Positions 26,683-35,064 of a stretch of 64,000 nt of DNA are shown in pieces (position 1 is the first letter of the stretch; the number at the start of each line of letters is the position of its first letter). The notes under the pieces are model-generated. The model saw only the letters and a program-made list of their open reading frames with translations. It was not told the DNA's origin and did not search any database. This stretch comes from Radiobacillus deserti (lineage in GTDB: Bacteria > Bacillota > Bacilli > Bacillales > Amphibacillaceae): positions 372,001-436,000 of the forward strand of contig NZ_CP041666.1 of the NCBI RefSeq assembly GCF_007301515.1, in the 5' to 3' direction. The position numbers were made by a program, and so were the translations under genes.

Positions 26683-27873
26683 GTGGAAATTTCACAGGAT
26701 ATCTATGAACTTGCTAAACAGCTTGGTCAGGAAGAACCAAGATTTCCTGAACTTTTAGTGGAAAGGGGAGCGTTAAGTAAAGTAACACCTTATTTGGAAA
26801 ACAGGAAGTATAGCCATGCTACTTTAGTGGTTGATGAGAATACGTATAATGCAGCAGGTAAGCACCTGAACAATTTGTTAGAAGACGGTGGGATGGAAAC
26901 AATCGTTGTTTCATTAAAAGCCTCTCTGCATAATCAAGTGGTTGCAGATGAAGCTACCTTGGTTCAATTGATGGTGGAGACTTCAAAACACACAGATGTG
27001 TTAATCGCTGTTGGTTCTGGTACGATTCACGACATTACTCGATTCTGTGGATACAAGATGAATATTCCATTTATCTCTGTGCCGACAGCTGCCTCCGTCG
27101 ATGGCTTTACATCAAAAGGTTCTCCACTCATTTTAAGAGGAGTAAAGCAAACCATTCAAACAGCAGCTCCAGTAGCTTTATTTGCTGATATTGATATTAT
27201 TAGAAAAGCACCACAAGAAATGACTGCAGCTGGCTTTGGGGATATTTTAGGTAAATATACATCTTTATTTGATTGGGAAATATCTAGACTTATCGGAGGA
27301 GAGCCGTATAATAAACTAGCGGCAGAACGGACACGGCAATCTTTGAGACAATGTGTAGACCATGTATCGGAGATTGCGGCGTGTAGTGATGAGGGAATGC
27401 TCATCCTCATGAAGTCTTTAATTGAGTCAGGACTTGTAATGTTACTCCTTGACTATTCAAGACCAGCTTCAGGTGGAGAACATCATTTGTCTCACTATTG
27501 GGAAATGGATTTTCTTAAAAAAGGTAAAAAGCAGATACTACATGGCGCTAAAGTAGGAGTAGCAACTGCAATCATTGCAGATTTGTATAAACAGCGACTC
27601 GGAAAAATAGATTATGAGAAAGATGACAAATATGGTGGGATTATAAGAGAGCATGGGGGTGAAATTCTAACCCTATTGCAGGAACTTCCGGAACCCGATG
27701 AAATTAAGCTTTTGTTACAACAAGTAGGTGGTGCAACTACAACAAGTGATTTGCATATTGCGAATACATTAGTAGCCAAAAGCCTTAATGAAGCTTTCCA
27801 TTTGCGAGATCGTTGTACAGGACTCATGCTTATTAACCGTTTTAAACATAACGATCTAGAGTATCCATTATAA
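26683..27873 (+). CDS. egsA: Glycerol-1-phosphate dehydrogenase (AraM/EgsA)
   Basis: Reduces dihydroxyacetone phosphate to sn-glycerol 1-phosphate, the precursor of heptaprenylglyceryl phosphate lipids in Bacillus. The NAD-site motif GSGTIHDITRF lies near residue 108 and PTAASVDGFTSKGSP near 135. Metal ligands are Asp in AGFGDILGK and His in GGEHHLSHYWEM and LHGAKVG. The start is GTG 26683 after AGGAGGG. In B. subtilis this gene (araM) is inside the arabinose operon; here it follows the locus but lies behind a terminator. Confidence 0.92.
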   Translation: MEISQDIYELAKQLGQEEPRFPELLVERGALSKVTPYLENRKYSHATLVVDENTYNAAGKHLNNLLEDGGMETIVVSLKASLHNQVVADEATLVQLMVETSKHTDVLIAVGSGTIHDITRFCGYKMNIPFISVPTAASVDGFTSKGSPLILRGVKQTIQTAAPVALFADIDIIRKAPQEMTAAGFGDILGKYTSLFDWEISRLIGGEPYNKLAAERTRQSLRQCVDHVSEIAACSDEGMLILMKSLIESGLVMLLLDYSRPASGGEHHLSHYWEMDFLKKGKKQILHGAKVGVATAIIADLYKQRLGKIDYEKDDKYGGIIREHGGEILTLLQELPEPDEIKLLLQQVGGATTTSDLHIANTLVAKSLNEAFHLRDRCTGLMLINRFKHNDLEYPL

Positions 27874-27922
27874 TTCAAGCAGGTTTTTCATAACTTACAT
27901 TACTATGGTACCAGTGGTCAAC

Positions 27923-27951
27923 TTGACAAGTTCAACATTCCTTCTTATATT
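27923..27951 (+). promoter_or_regulatory. Promoter of the proS T-box transcript
   Basis: TTGACA and TATATT with exact 17-base spacing, upstream of the T-box leader. Confidence 0.8.
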
Positions 27952-27974
27952 TAAGTATAAATTCATAAGAATAA

Positions 27975-28187
27975 ACGTTGAAAAGGACTAGTATGATACG
28001 AAGCATTCTGCAAGAGAGGAAATGGATGGTGCGAAATTTCCGGATGCCGTATGAGAACCTACCTTGGAGTTTTGTGCTGAAAAGCAACGACGGAGTAATC
28101 CGATATCAAGAAGAGTGCATAACATGTGTTATGAATTAGGGTGGTACCACCAAGCCTCGGTCCCTTTACAGGACAGGAGGCTTTTTT
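27975..28187 (+). ncRNA. T-box leader controlling proS
   Basis: Stem I carries the conserved apical GGTGCGA (28027-28033) between complementary arms. A candidate proline specifier codon CCT is at 28058-28060 in a GAGAACCTACC context. The T-box sequence AGGGTGGTACCACC (28138-28151) has the TGGT that pairs with an uncharged tRNA end. The terminator stem AAGCCTC / GAGGCTT (28152-28187) ends in T6. Uncharged tRNA-Pro is expected to favour antitermination and so raise proS expression. Confidence 0.9.
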
Positions 28188-28217
28188 GTGTTTAGAAAAG
28201 GAAAAGGTGTGAGTGAA

Positions 28218-29657
28218 ATGGGTAAAAAAGATAAACAGTTTGTAGAAAAAGTAACCGCTATGGAAGAAGATTTTGCCCAATGGTACACGGATGTTGTGAA
28301 GCAAGCAGACCTAGTCGACTATGCTTCTGTTCGAGGATCCATGATTATTCGTCCATATGGATATGCCATTTGGGAAAATATTAGAGATGTACTAGATAAG
28401 AAAATTAAAGACACGGGCCATCAAAACATGTATTTCCCGTTATTCATTCCAGAAAGCTTATTGCAAAAAGAGAAGGACCACATTGAAGGCTTTGCGCCAG
28501 AGGTAGCTTGGGTTACGCATGGAGGAAGTGAAGAGCTTCAAGAACGGCTCGTAGTTCGACCTACTTCAGAAGTGCTGTTTGCCGAGCACTATTCGAAAAT
28601 TATTCATTCCTATCGAGACTTGCCAAAGCTTTACAATCAGTGGAGTAACGTAGTTCGTTGGGAAAAGACTACTAGACCATTTTTACGTTCGTTAGAATTC
28701 TTGTGGCAGGAAGGGCATACTTGTCATGCGACAGAGCAAGATGCTGCTGAAGAAACGAGAAAAATGCTTGACGTGTATGCAACGGTTTGTGAAGATTTCC
28801 TCGCCATACCTGTTATAAAAGGGAGGAAGACGGAAAAGGAAAAATTCGCTGGAGCGAACTATACGTTAACGATTGAAAGTCTCATGCATGATGGGAAAGC
28901 TCTACAAACGGGTACATCTCACCATTTAGGTACAGGGTTTGCGGAAGCCTTTGATATTACGTACAGTGATGAGAATGGGAACCAACAGTATGTTCATCAA
29001 ACTTCTTGGGGCATCACAACACGTTTAATTGGCGCATTGATTATGGTCCATGGGGATAACCGGGGACTTGTTGTACCACCAAGAGTTGCGCCAACACAGG
29101 TTATGATTGTTCCGATTGCTCAGCATAAGGAAGGCGTCCTAGAAAGAGCATACGAATTGAAAGGTCAAGTTGCAGAGTTTGCTCGTGTCGATATAGATGC
29201 GAGTGACAAAATGCCTGGGTGGAAATTCAATGAATATGAAATGAAGGGAATTCCACTTCGCTTAGAAGTCGGTCCTAAGGATATCGAAAAGAACCAAGTA
29301 GTGCTTGTTCGACGAGATACAGGGGAAAAAAGCTTCGTTGCCATGGATGAACTATCCACCATTATTCCTGCTTTATTAGAAGACATTCAACAAACCTTAT
29401 ATGATCGAGCACTAGCTCACCGTGAAGAGAAAACGACGAATGTAACGACGTTTGCTGAATTCAAACAGGCATTAGAGCAAAATCCTGGCTTTGTAGAAGC
29501 GATGTGGTGTGAGGATAAAGCATGTGAAGAGAATATAAAAGAAGAGACAGGTGCAACCTCTCGCTGTATTCCTTTCGAGCAGGAAAACCGAGCTGGTCAT
29601 TGTGTATGCTGTGGGAAGGAAGCTACTCAGCTGGTTTACTGGGCCAAAGCATATTAG
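28218..29657 (+). CDS. proS: Prolyl-tRNA synthetase, short archaeal/eukaryotic-like type
   Basis: Charges tRNA-Pro with proline. Class II motifs are visible: RGSMIIRPYGYAIWE (motif 1), VVRWEKTTRPFLRSLEFLWQEGH (motif 2, an arginine-containing core) and the ATP-site region GITTRLIGALIMVHGD. At 479 residues it lacks the editing insertion of the long bacterial enzyme. The C-terminal region with CEDKACEENI and HCVCCGKEA is the zinc-binding-like extension of this class. ATG 28218 has AAAAGGTG upstream; a frame extension of ten codons overlaps the T-box terminator and was rejected. Bacillus species with this form usually also carry a long ProS. Confidence 0.94.
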   Translation: MGKKDKQFVEKVTAMEEDFAQWYTDVVKQADLVDYASVRGSMIIRPYGYAIWENIRDVLDKKIKDTGHQNMYFPLFIPESLLQKEKDHIEGFAPEVAWVTHGGSEELQERLVVRPTSEVLFAEHYSKIIHSYRDLPKLYNQWSNVVRWEKTTRPFLRSLEFLWQEGHTCHATEQDAAEETRKMLDVYATVCEDFLAIPVIKGRKTEKEKFAGANYTLTIESLMHDGKALQTGTSHHLGTGFAEAFDITYSDENGNQQYVHQTSWGITTRLIGALIMVHGDNRGLVVPPRVAPTQVMIVPIAQHKEGVLERAYELKGQVAEFARVDIDASDKMPGWKFNEYEMKGIPLRLEVGPKDIEKNQVVLVRRDTGEKSFVAMDELSTIIPALLEDIQQTLYDRALAHREEKTTNVTTFAEFKQALEQNPGFVEAMWCEDKACEENIKEETGATSRCIPFEQENRAGHCVCCGKEATQLVYWAKAY

Positions 29658-29733
29658 TGGAAGGTATTTCCTATAAAAAAGGGACTATACGCGAAAGGAA
29701 AATACATTTATAATAAAAGTAATAAATATACAC

Positions 29734-29856
29734 ATCCGATAAAGGCAAACCTTTGGAAACGGAGGGACGCAAAGCTATAGGGGCTAAGATTCAATTGAAT
29801 GATGCCTGCCAGCTACCGAAGAGATAAAAAAACTAATCTTCGGATTAGTTTTTTTT
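29734..29856 (+). ncRNA. Cyclic di-GMP-I (GEMM) riboswitch with terminator
   Basis: The aptamer core is recognisable: GGCAAACC near 29744, GGAAACGGAGGGACGCAAAGC across 29755-29775 including the GNRA loop and receptor elements, GGGGCTAAG, then TGCC AGCTACCG at 29803-29818. The expression platform is a terminator AACTAATC / GATTAGTT (29831-29850) with T8. CCGAAGA (29816-29822) can pair with TCTTCGG (29837-29843) as an antiterminator, and it overlaps the 3' side of the aptamer. Ligand binding should therefore favour termination (an OFF switch), which is an inference. Confidence 0.92.
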
Positions 29857-29892
29857 GTGGAATGCCTATTGGATGAAATAGGAGGAAAAAAC

Positions 29893-31176
29893 ATGAAAAA
29901 ACTTATTATACCCGCAACCGTCATTTTAGCATTAGGATTTGGTGGACAAGTTTCTGCTGCTGTGCCAACAGCTCAAGATAGCGTCGAGTCAGAGGCTGGG
30001 GCACTACCAGGAGAATTTTTGTATAGCTTAGATGAGTTAATCGAGAACCTGCAATTAGTGTTTACTTCCGATTCGGAAAAAGAAGCGGAGCTTCTGATTC
30101 AGTTTGCAGAAGAACGTTTGGCGGAAGCTACCGAATTGTCAGACGAGGAAAAAGCGGATTTCTTAGAGGAACTTATGGATTCCTATCAAGATTTACTGAA
30201 TAAGGCACAAGAGGAAGTTTCGGAAGTGATAGAAGATGATACGGTAAGTGAAGAAAACCTGGAAGAAATAAGTGAGGAATTAGAAGAGGCTTCTGAACTT
30301 GACGAGGATCTAGAGTCAGAATTAAGTGAAGATCAATTAGAAGAAGTGAAAGAAGTACAGGATCAGGCGTACCTTGTTGCTAACGTGACAAAAGGGTTTG
30401 ACTTGGAGACCGTAAAAAGCTTAAGAGCAGCTGAGCTTGGGTATGGAGAGATAGCAAAAGTAATCTCTTTAGCGGAACTCTCTGGTAAGACATCAGAAGA
30501 AATTGCTACAATGCTGAATGAATCTGACCTAGATACAGTAATGGCTGAACTAGGCTTTACGATGACAGATATTAAAGAAGTGGTTTATCAGAAAAAAGCG
30601 GATTATTTGCAAACCTTGTTAGCAGAAGCAGAAGCTAGTGGGGATGAAAAAACAGTTAAAAAGTTAAGTAAGAAATTAGATAGTTACGAGAAACGACTAG
30701 AGAAAATTGTTTCAAGACAGCCCGATGCAGAGGAAGCGAAGGAAGAGGAAGTAGATGCGGATGCATCGTCTGAGGAAAACGCCCCCGCAGAGGATGAAGA
30801 ACAAGACACACCATTAGATGAATCGGAAGAAGGGTCTTCAACTGCTGTGACTACAGCAACAGACTCTAGTAGTAAAGAAGAGGCTGAGCAGGTACGTGCT
30901 AATTCTGAAAAACAAACAGAAAAACAGCAAAAAGCTACAGAGAAAGCGGTAGAGAAACAGAAAAAGGCTGAGGAGAAACAAAAGGCAGCAGAAGAGAAAG
31001 CTGCTGAAAAGCAACAAAAAGCAGCCGAAAAAGCAGCCGAGAAAGCAGAAGAACAACAACAAAAAGCTGCAGAAAAGGCTAAGGAAAAGGCAGAAAAACA
31101 AGCAGAAGGAAAATCAAAAGCAGCTGAAAAGCAGAAAAAAGAGGAAGATGACGAGGAAGAAGAAGACGATAAATAA
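29893..31176 (+). CDS. Secreted DUF5667 protein with Lys/Glu/Ala-rich tail
   Basis: A signal peptide (MKKLIIPATVILALGFGGQVSA) opens the protein. The DUF5667-like helical region follows: LPGEFLYSLDELIENLQL and the repeated pattern AEERLAEATEL. Residues 110-160 are very acidic. From about residue 340 the chain becomes a low-complexity repeat of KAAEK/KAEEK/QQKA units ending in an acidic stretch, which would form a long helix. ATG 29893 follows AGGAGG; an earlier GTG lies within the riboswitch terminator tail. Expression is under a c-di-GMP riboswitch, which points to a cell-surface or biofilm role. No enzymatic motif is visible. Confidence 0.85.
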   Translation: MKKLIIPATVILALGFGGQVSAAVPTAQDSVESEAGALPGEFLYSLDELIENLQLVFTSDSEKEAELLIQFAEERLAEATELSDEEKADFLEELMDSYQDLLNKAQEEVSEVIEDDTVSEENLEEISEELEEASELDEDLESELSEDQLEEVKEVQDQAYLVANVTKGFDLETVKSLRAAELGYGEIAKVISLAELSGKTSEEIATMLNESDLDTVMAELGFTMTDIKEVVYQKKADYLQTLLAEAEASGDEKTVKKLSKKLDSYEKRLEKIVSRQPDAEEAKEEEVDADASSEENAPAEDEEQDTPLDESEEGSSTAVTTATDSSSKEEAEQVRANSEKQTEKQQKATEKAVEKQKKAEEKQKAAEEKAAEKQQKAAEKAAEKAEEQQQKAAEKAKEKAEKQAEGKSKAAEKQKKEEDDEEEEDDK

Positions 31177-31200
31177 AAGGAGCCAATTTGGCTCCTTTTC
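31175..31200. terminator. Bidirectional terminator
   Basis: AAAAGGAGCC / GGCTCCTTTT with loop AATTT between the convergent DUF5667 and glutathione peroxidase genes. Confidence 0.85.
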
Positions 31201-31683
31201 TCATGCATTAGAGAGAAGTTTCTCTATATCTTCTTTTATTTGTTCTGGTTTCGTCTGAGGTGCGTATCGGTTTACAACATGACCGGATGCATCGACTAAA
31301 AACTTGGTAAAATTCCATTTCACCTGTTTGGTTAATACCCCTGGTGCATTATTTGTTAAGTATTCAAATAAGGGGTGAGCATTCGGGCCTTTTACGTCGA
31401 CTTTCCCGAACATAGGAAAGTCAATCCCGTAATTTAATCTACAATGCTGCTCTATTTCTGATTCAGAACGTGGTTCCTGATTCATGAATTGATTGCTCGG
31501 AAATCCGAGAACAGCAAATTTTTGATCCTTATAGGATTCATACAGCTCTTGTAATCCGTCAAATTGAGGAGCAAATCCACAGTTGGTGGCCGTATTTACG
31601 ATTAAGAGAACGTTACCTTTATATTGTTCAAGCGATACTTCTTCTCCTTTAATAGTTAAAGCAGAGTAGTCATAAACGCTCAT
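31201..31683 (-). CDS. bsaA: Glutathione peroxidase-like thiol peroxidase
   Basis: Reduces peroxides in the cytoplasm. The peroxidatic cysteine is in TATNCGFAPQFDGL near residue 35 (cysteine rather than selenocysteine); the conserved GFPSNQF and the WNFTKFLVD tryptophan motif complete the site. Such bacterial enzymes often use thioredoxin or bacillithiol systems instead of glutathione. ATG 31683 was chosen; a GTG two codons upstream lies too close to the AAGGAGG site. Length about 160 is normal. Confidence 0.92.
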   Translation of the reverse strand: MSVYDYSALTIKGEEVSLEQYKGNVLLIVNTATNCGFAPQFDGLQELYESYKDQKFAVLGFPSNQFMNQEPRSESEIEQHCRLNYGIDFPMFGKVDVKGPNAHPLFEYLTNNAPGVLTKQVKWNFTKFLVDASGHVVNRYAPQTKPEQIKEDIEKLLSNA

Positions 31684-31754
31684 CTCCACGCCGCCTCCTT
31701 TTTTTATAAGTTAGCAAGATGAATAGAACTCGTCAAAAATATTGCTTGAAAAGT

Positions 31755-31792
31755 AAAACAGGAAGCTCCATTATGGAACTTCCTGTTTTTTA
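31755..31792. terminator. Terminator of trhO
   Basis: AACAGGAAG...CTTCCTGTT stem with an inner TCC/GGA pair and A/T runs on both sides; it serves trhO on the minus strand. Confidence 0.85.
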
Positions 31793-32764
31793 GTTTGAGC
31801 TTACAGCGTGATCTTCTTGTTCAATACGGTCAAGTCTCGCTTGGATTTCTTCTTCTGTCAATCCATGCTCTTGCACGTATAAGTTACGAGGAGAAGTACG
31901 GCATTCATGACTGCAGCCTCTCATATACTTGTGTTCATTCTCTTCGGAGCAAAGCATCTGTCTGTTACACTCCGGATTTGCACAATTAACGTAACGTTCA
32001 CAAGGTTGGCCGTCGAAGTAATCTTTCCCGACAACAACATGTTCTTTTTTGTTTACAGGCACAGCGATTCTTTCATCAAACACATAAAGTTGTCCATCCC
32101 AAAGCTCTCCTTGAACCTCTGGGTCCTTTCCATATGTGACAATTCCGCCGTGTAATTGGCCTACATCTTCAAAGCCTTTTTTCACTAACCAGCCTGAGAA
32201 TTTCTCACAACGAATTCCACCTGTACAATAAGTGACTACCTTTTTGCCTTCTAAAAGCTCACGGTTGTTTTCCACCCATTCTGGTAGCTCACGGAATGTT
32301 TCTATATCTGGACGAATGGCCCCTCTAAAATGGCCAAGATCATATTCATAATCATTACGAGCATCTAATACAACAGTATTTTCATCACGTATAGCCTCAT
32401 AAAATTCTTGTGGGCTAAGGTACTTACCGGTTGTTTCTCTCGGATTAACATCATCTTCTAAGCGAAGAGTTACCAGTTCAGGACGAGGACGAACGTGCAT
32501 TTTTTTGAATGCATGACTATCAGCTTGGTCAATTTTAAATACCATGTCTTCGAAACGAGGATCGCTATGCATCGCTTCCATATATTTATCGGTATTCTCT
32601 ATTGTTCCCGATACAGTCCCGTTGATTCCTTCTTTAGCAACGAGTACTCTTCCCTTTAATTCTAATTCCTTACAGAATTTGAGGTGATCTGCAGCAAATT
32701 GCTCTGGATCCTCAATGTTTACATAGTTGTAGTACAACAATACTTGATAGTTTCCTTTTTCCAT
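31790..32764 (-). CDS. trhO: tRNA uridine(34) hydroxylase, rhodanese family
   Basis: Oxygen-dependent hydroxylation of wobble uridine 34 in some tRNAs, the first step towards methoxyuridine. An N-terminal acylphosphatase-like domain (about residues 1-100) precedes a rhodanese domain with the active-site loop CTGGIR near residue 177. A cysteine-rich C-terminus (CERYVNCANPECNRQMLCSEEN, CSHECR) is typical of the YceA/TrhO family. Length 324 is normal. It is a single-gene unit convergent with nothing on its 3' side except bsaA, which runs the same way. Confidence 0.93.
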   Translation of the reverse strand: MEKGNYQVLLYYNYVNIEDPEQFAADHLKFCKELELKGRVLVAKEGINGTVSGTIENTDKYMEAMHSDPRFEDMVFKIDQADSHAFKKMHVRPRPELVTLRLEDDVNPRETTGKYLSPQEFYEAIRDENTVVLDARNDYEYDLGHFRGAIRPDIETFRELPEWVENNRELLEGKKVVTYCTGGIRCEKFSGWLVKKGFEDVGQLHGGIVTYGKDPEVQGELWDGQLYVFDERIAVPVNKKEHVVVGKDYFDGQPCERYVNCANPECNRQMLCSEENEHKYMRGCSHECRTSPRNLYVQEHGLTEEEIQARLDRIEQEDHAVSSN

Positions 32765-32925
32765 GATTGGTTACCACCTATCCTATTTATATTTGCAAGA
32801 TATAAATGTTAGGTCGGATATTCAATTACATCATCTCTTGCAAGGATATATTTTAACAAAAGTTTGTTTGTAAAATCAATACAATTGTGAAGTTGGTAAA
32901 TTTATTGTAAAGACCTTACGGTAAC

Positions 32926-32954
32926 TTGCTTTAAAAAGGAAAAAGTAGTAAAGT
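32926..32954 (+). promoter_or_regulatory. Promoter of the cold shock gene
   Basis: TTGCTT and TAAAGT with 17-base spacing, about 110 bases before the gene. The long untranslated leader that results is typical of cold shock genes, whose leaders aid translation at low temperature. Confidence 0.55.
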
Positions 32955-33073
32955 GAAGAAACAAAAGGAAGTGGATGGTTGAATATTTCTTTACGATCTC
33001 TTTAACAATAAGCGGTGTAAAGGTAATTCCATTCAATTACTTTGTACTTTTTATTGTAAGGAGGTCATGAACT

Positions 33074-33271
33074 ATGACAGGTAAAGTAAAATGGTTTAAT
33101 GCAGACAAAGGTTTTGGGTTCATCGAACGTGAGGATGGAGACGATGTTTTCGTACACTTCTCTGCTATCCAAAGCGAAGGTTTCAAAACGCTTGATGAAG
33201 GTCAAGAAGTTGAATTTGAAATCGTTGAAGGCGAACGCGGACCGCAAGCGGCTAATGTTGTGCGTCTATAA
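33074..33271 (+). CDS. Cold shock protein (CspA/CspB family)
   Basis: A 65-residue single cold-shock domain that binds single-stranded RNA and DNA and acts as an RNA chaperone. RNP1 (KGFGFIE) and RNP2 (VFVHFSAI) are intact. A strong TAAGGAGG precedes the ATG by a short distance. It stands alone with a long leader upstream and a terminator downstream. Bacillaceae usually have several paralogues, so no letter is assigned. Confidence 0.97.
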   Translation: MTGKVKWFNADKGFGFIEREDGDDVFVHFSAIQSEGFKTLDEGQEVEFEIVEGERGPQAANVVRL

Positions 33272-33292
33272 TTAGACAAAATAGATTGGAAT

Positions 33293-33322
33293 AGGGTGCA
33301 TCCTTTCAAGGATGCACTCTTT
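33293..33322. terminator. Bidirectional terminator after the csp gene
   Basis: GTGCATCCTT / AAGGATGCAC stem followed by CTCTTTATTT; also reaches the end of the convergent methyltransferase gene. Confidence 0.8.
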
Positions 33323-34094
33323 ATTTGTAGGCTAGCCAGATTGTCCAGCGATCTTTTTCCGTAACCTTCCCGTCGGGTAACTGCTTGTCGATGTGTTCGA
33401 CTAAGGATTGTAGTTGATCATCGGTTAAGTCATGAAGAATAGACCGTCCGGTTCTGGTCTGTATATCTTGCAGCAGCTGCTCCTTTTTCTCATATACATT
33501 GCGAGTTTCCCACAATGGAATTGTCTCCACTTTCGAGAAGCCAGCATTGCTCATTGCCCGAATCACTTCTGCAGAACGGTGTCTTCTTTTTTCTTCCATC
33601 TTTCCTAAATGAGGAAACAATTCAAAGAAATAGCCTCGTATGTGTTCTTCGGAACCAGTAAGGAGACAATCTTCAGGTGTTCGATCTTGAACAATGTATA
33701 CTCCATCGTTCTTTAATACACGGTGTGCTTCTTGAAAGACAGGAAGAAGATCCTGAATGTGATGAATTAACGCCCTTTCCAGGATGGCTTCCACACTAGA
33801 GTCCTCAAGATTGGTTTTAGATGCACTTCCATAGTTAAAATGGATGGAAGGGTAGTTCTGGCAAGCTTCCCGTGCACCTTCTAATATCGATTCAGAGAAA
33901 TCAATGCCGACTACTTCGCTGACTCCTAAATCAATAAGTGCTTTTGCGTAAATACCTCCACCGCACCCAATATCTGCAGCAAGAGATATAGACGGGAAAT
34001 CAATATGACGAGAGAGTAAATCCTTCCAAGAAGAATCCGCTGTCCGGGTCGTATAGCTTGTTTTTATATCCTTGGAATGAAAATTGATAGGCAT
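33321..34094 (-). CDS. Class I SAM-dependent methyltransferase
   Basis: The SAM-binding glycine loop AADIGCGGGIYAKAL lies near residue 40, followed by the acidic strand GIDFSESIL and the motif-IV-like EAILERALIHHI. The Methyltransf_11/25 fold spans roughly residues 35-135. The target is not evident; members of this group methylate small molecules, quinones or tRNA. It lies 17 bases downstream of a dehydrogenase gene and is likely cotranscribed. Length 257. Confidence 0.8.
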   Translation of the reverse strand: MPINFHSKDIKTSYTTRTADSSWKDLLSRHIDFPSISLAADIGCGGGIYAKALIDLGVSEVVGIDFSESILEGAREACQNYPSIHFNYGSASKTNLEDSSVEAILERALIHHIQDLLPVFQEAHRVLKNDGVYIVQDRTPEDCLLTGSEEHIRGYFFELFPHLGKMEEKRRHRSAEVIRAMSNAGFSKVETIPLWETRNVYEKKEQLLQDIQTRTGRSILHDLTDDQLQSLVEHIDKQLPDGKVTEKDRWTIWLAYK

Positions 34095-34111
34095 GGACTC
34101 GTTACTCCATT

Positions 34112-34993
34112 CTATTTAGTTTTTTGGAACAGCTTGATTAATGCTTGTGTACCGCTGTTTTCATTGCCTTCAGCAGCTAGTTTTTCATAGAGCGAAAGGG
34201 ACAATTCTAATCCAGGAGTGGATAGTCCAAGCTCTTTAGCTGATTCTAAAGCTATTTTCATGTCTTTTATAAAGTGTTTCACATAAAAGCCTGGGTCATA
34301 GTTATCCGCAATCATTCTTGGAGCTAGGTTACTAAGGGACCAGCTACCGGCGGCACCTGTTGTGATACTATCCAAGACTTTACTAGGATTAAGACCAGCT
34401 TTCTGCGCGTAGGTAACCGCTTCACAGACACCAATCATGTTCGATGCGATTGTAATCTGATTGCTCATTTTTGTATGCTGACCGGAACCAGCAGGACCTT
34501 GTAATTGAATATTTTCACCCATTAATTCAAATATTGGTAGCATATCCTCGAATACCTTTTCTTCTCCACCTACCATAATGGCCAATGTTCCATTACGAGC
34601 TCCTAAATCTCCACCAGATACAGGTGCATCCAAAGCAAAGAGGTCCTTTATTTTAGCTTTTTCGAAAATTTCTTTCGCTAAGGACGGTTTCGATGTTGTC
34701 ATATCAATTAAATAGGAACCAGGTCTCGCGTGGTTTAACAGTCCTTCTTCCCCTAAATACACTTCTTCTACATCTGATGGGTACCCAACGATGGTAATGA
34801 TGACGTCTGATTCCTTAGCTAGTTCTTTTACAGAATCCTTCCACGTGGCTCCTTGTTGAAGGAGTGACTTAGCTCTACTCTTGGTTCGTGTGAACACGTT
34901 TAATTGGTAGCCTGCTTGAATTAAATGAGCAGCCATACTGCCACCCATTACTCCTGTACCAATGAATCCAATCGTTTTCTTTTGTGTGCTCAT
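34112..34993 (-). CDS. 3-hydroxyisobutyrate dehydrogenase family protein (YkwC-like)
   Basis: NAD(P)-dependent beta-hydroxyacid dehydrogenase. The Rossmann motif GFIGTGVMGGSMA is at the N-terminus, the substrate-binding motif DAPVSGGDLGARNGTLAIM near residue 125, and the catalytic lysine region GSGQHTKMSNQ near 173. Length 293 is normal for the family. The family covers 3-hydroxyisobutyrate, tartronate semialdehyde and related substrates, and the exact one cannot be read from sequence. GGGGGAA precedes the ATG. Probably in one unit with the methyltransferase. Confidence 0.88.
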   Translation of the reverse strand: MSTQKKTIGFIGTGVMGGSMAAHLIQAGYQLNVFTRTKSRAKSLLQQGATWKDSVKELAKESDVIITIVGYPSDVEEVYLGEEGLLNHARPGSYLIDMTTSKPSLAKEIFEKAKIKDLFALDAPVSGGDLGARNGTLAIMVGGEEKVFEDMLPIFELMGENIQLQGPAGSGQHTKMSNQITIASNMIGVCEAVTYAQKAGLNPSKVLDSITTGAAGSWSLSNLAPRMIADNYDPGFYVKHFIKDMKIALESAKELGLSTPGLELSLSLYEKLAAEGNENSGTQALIKLFQKTK

Positions 34994-35064
34994 ATTCGTT
35001 CCCCCTTATGTAAGAATTGTAATTCTACAAGTAGACTGTAAAATCCTCTTTAAAGAAGTGCTTA

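Noticed and set aside
30684..31208. Long minus-strand frames rich in Ser, Cys and Phe opposite the DUF5667 gene
   Set aside because: They are the antisense image of the Lys/Glu/Ala repeat, which lacks stop codons on the opposite strand by composition.
32786..32806. TTTATAT / ATATAAA palindrome upstream of trhO as operator
   Set aside because: AT-rich palindromes of this length are expected by chance here, and no regulator is linked to it.
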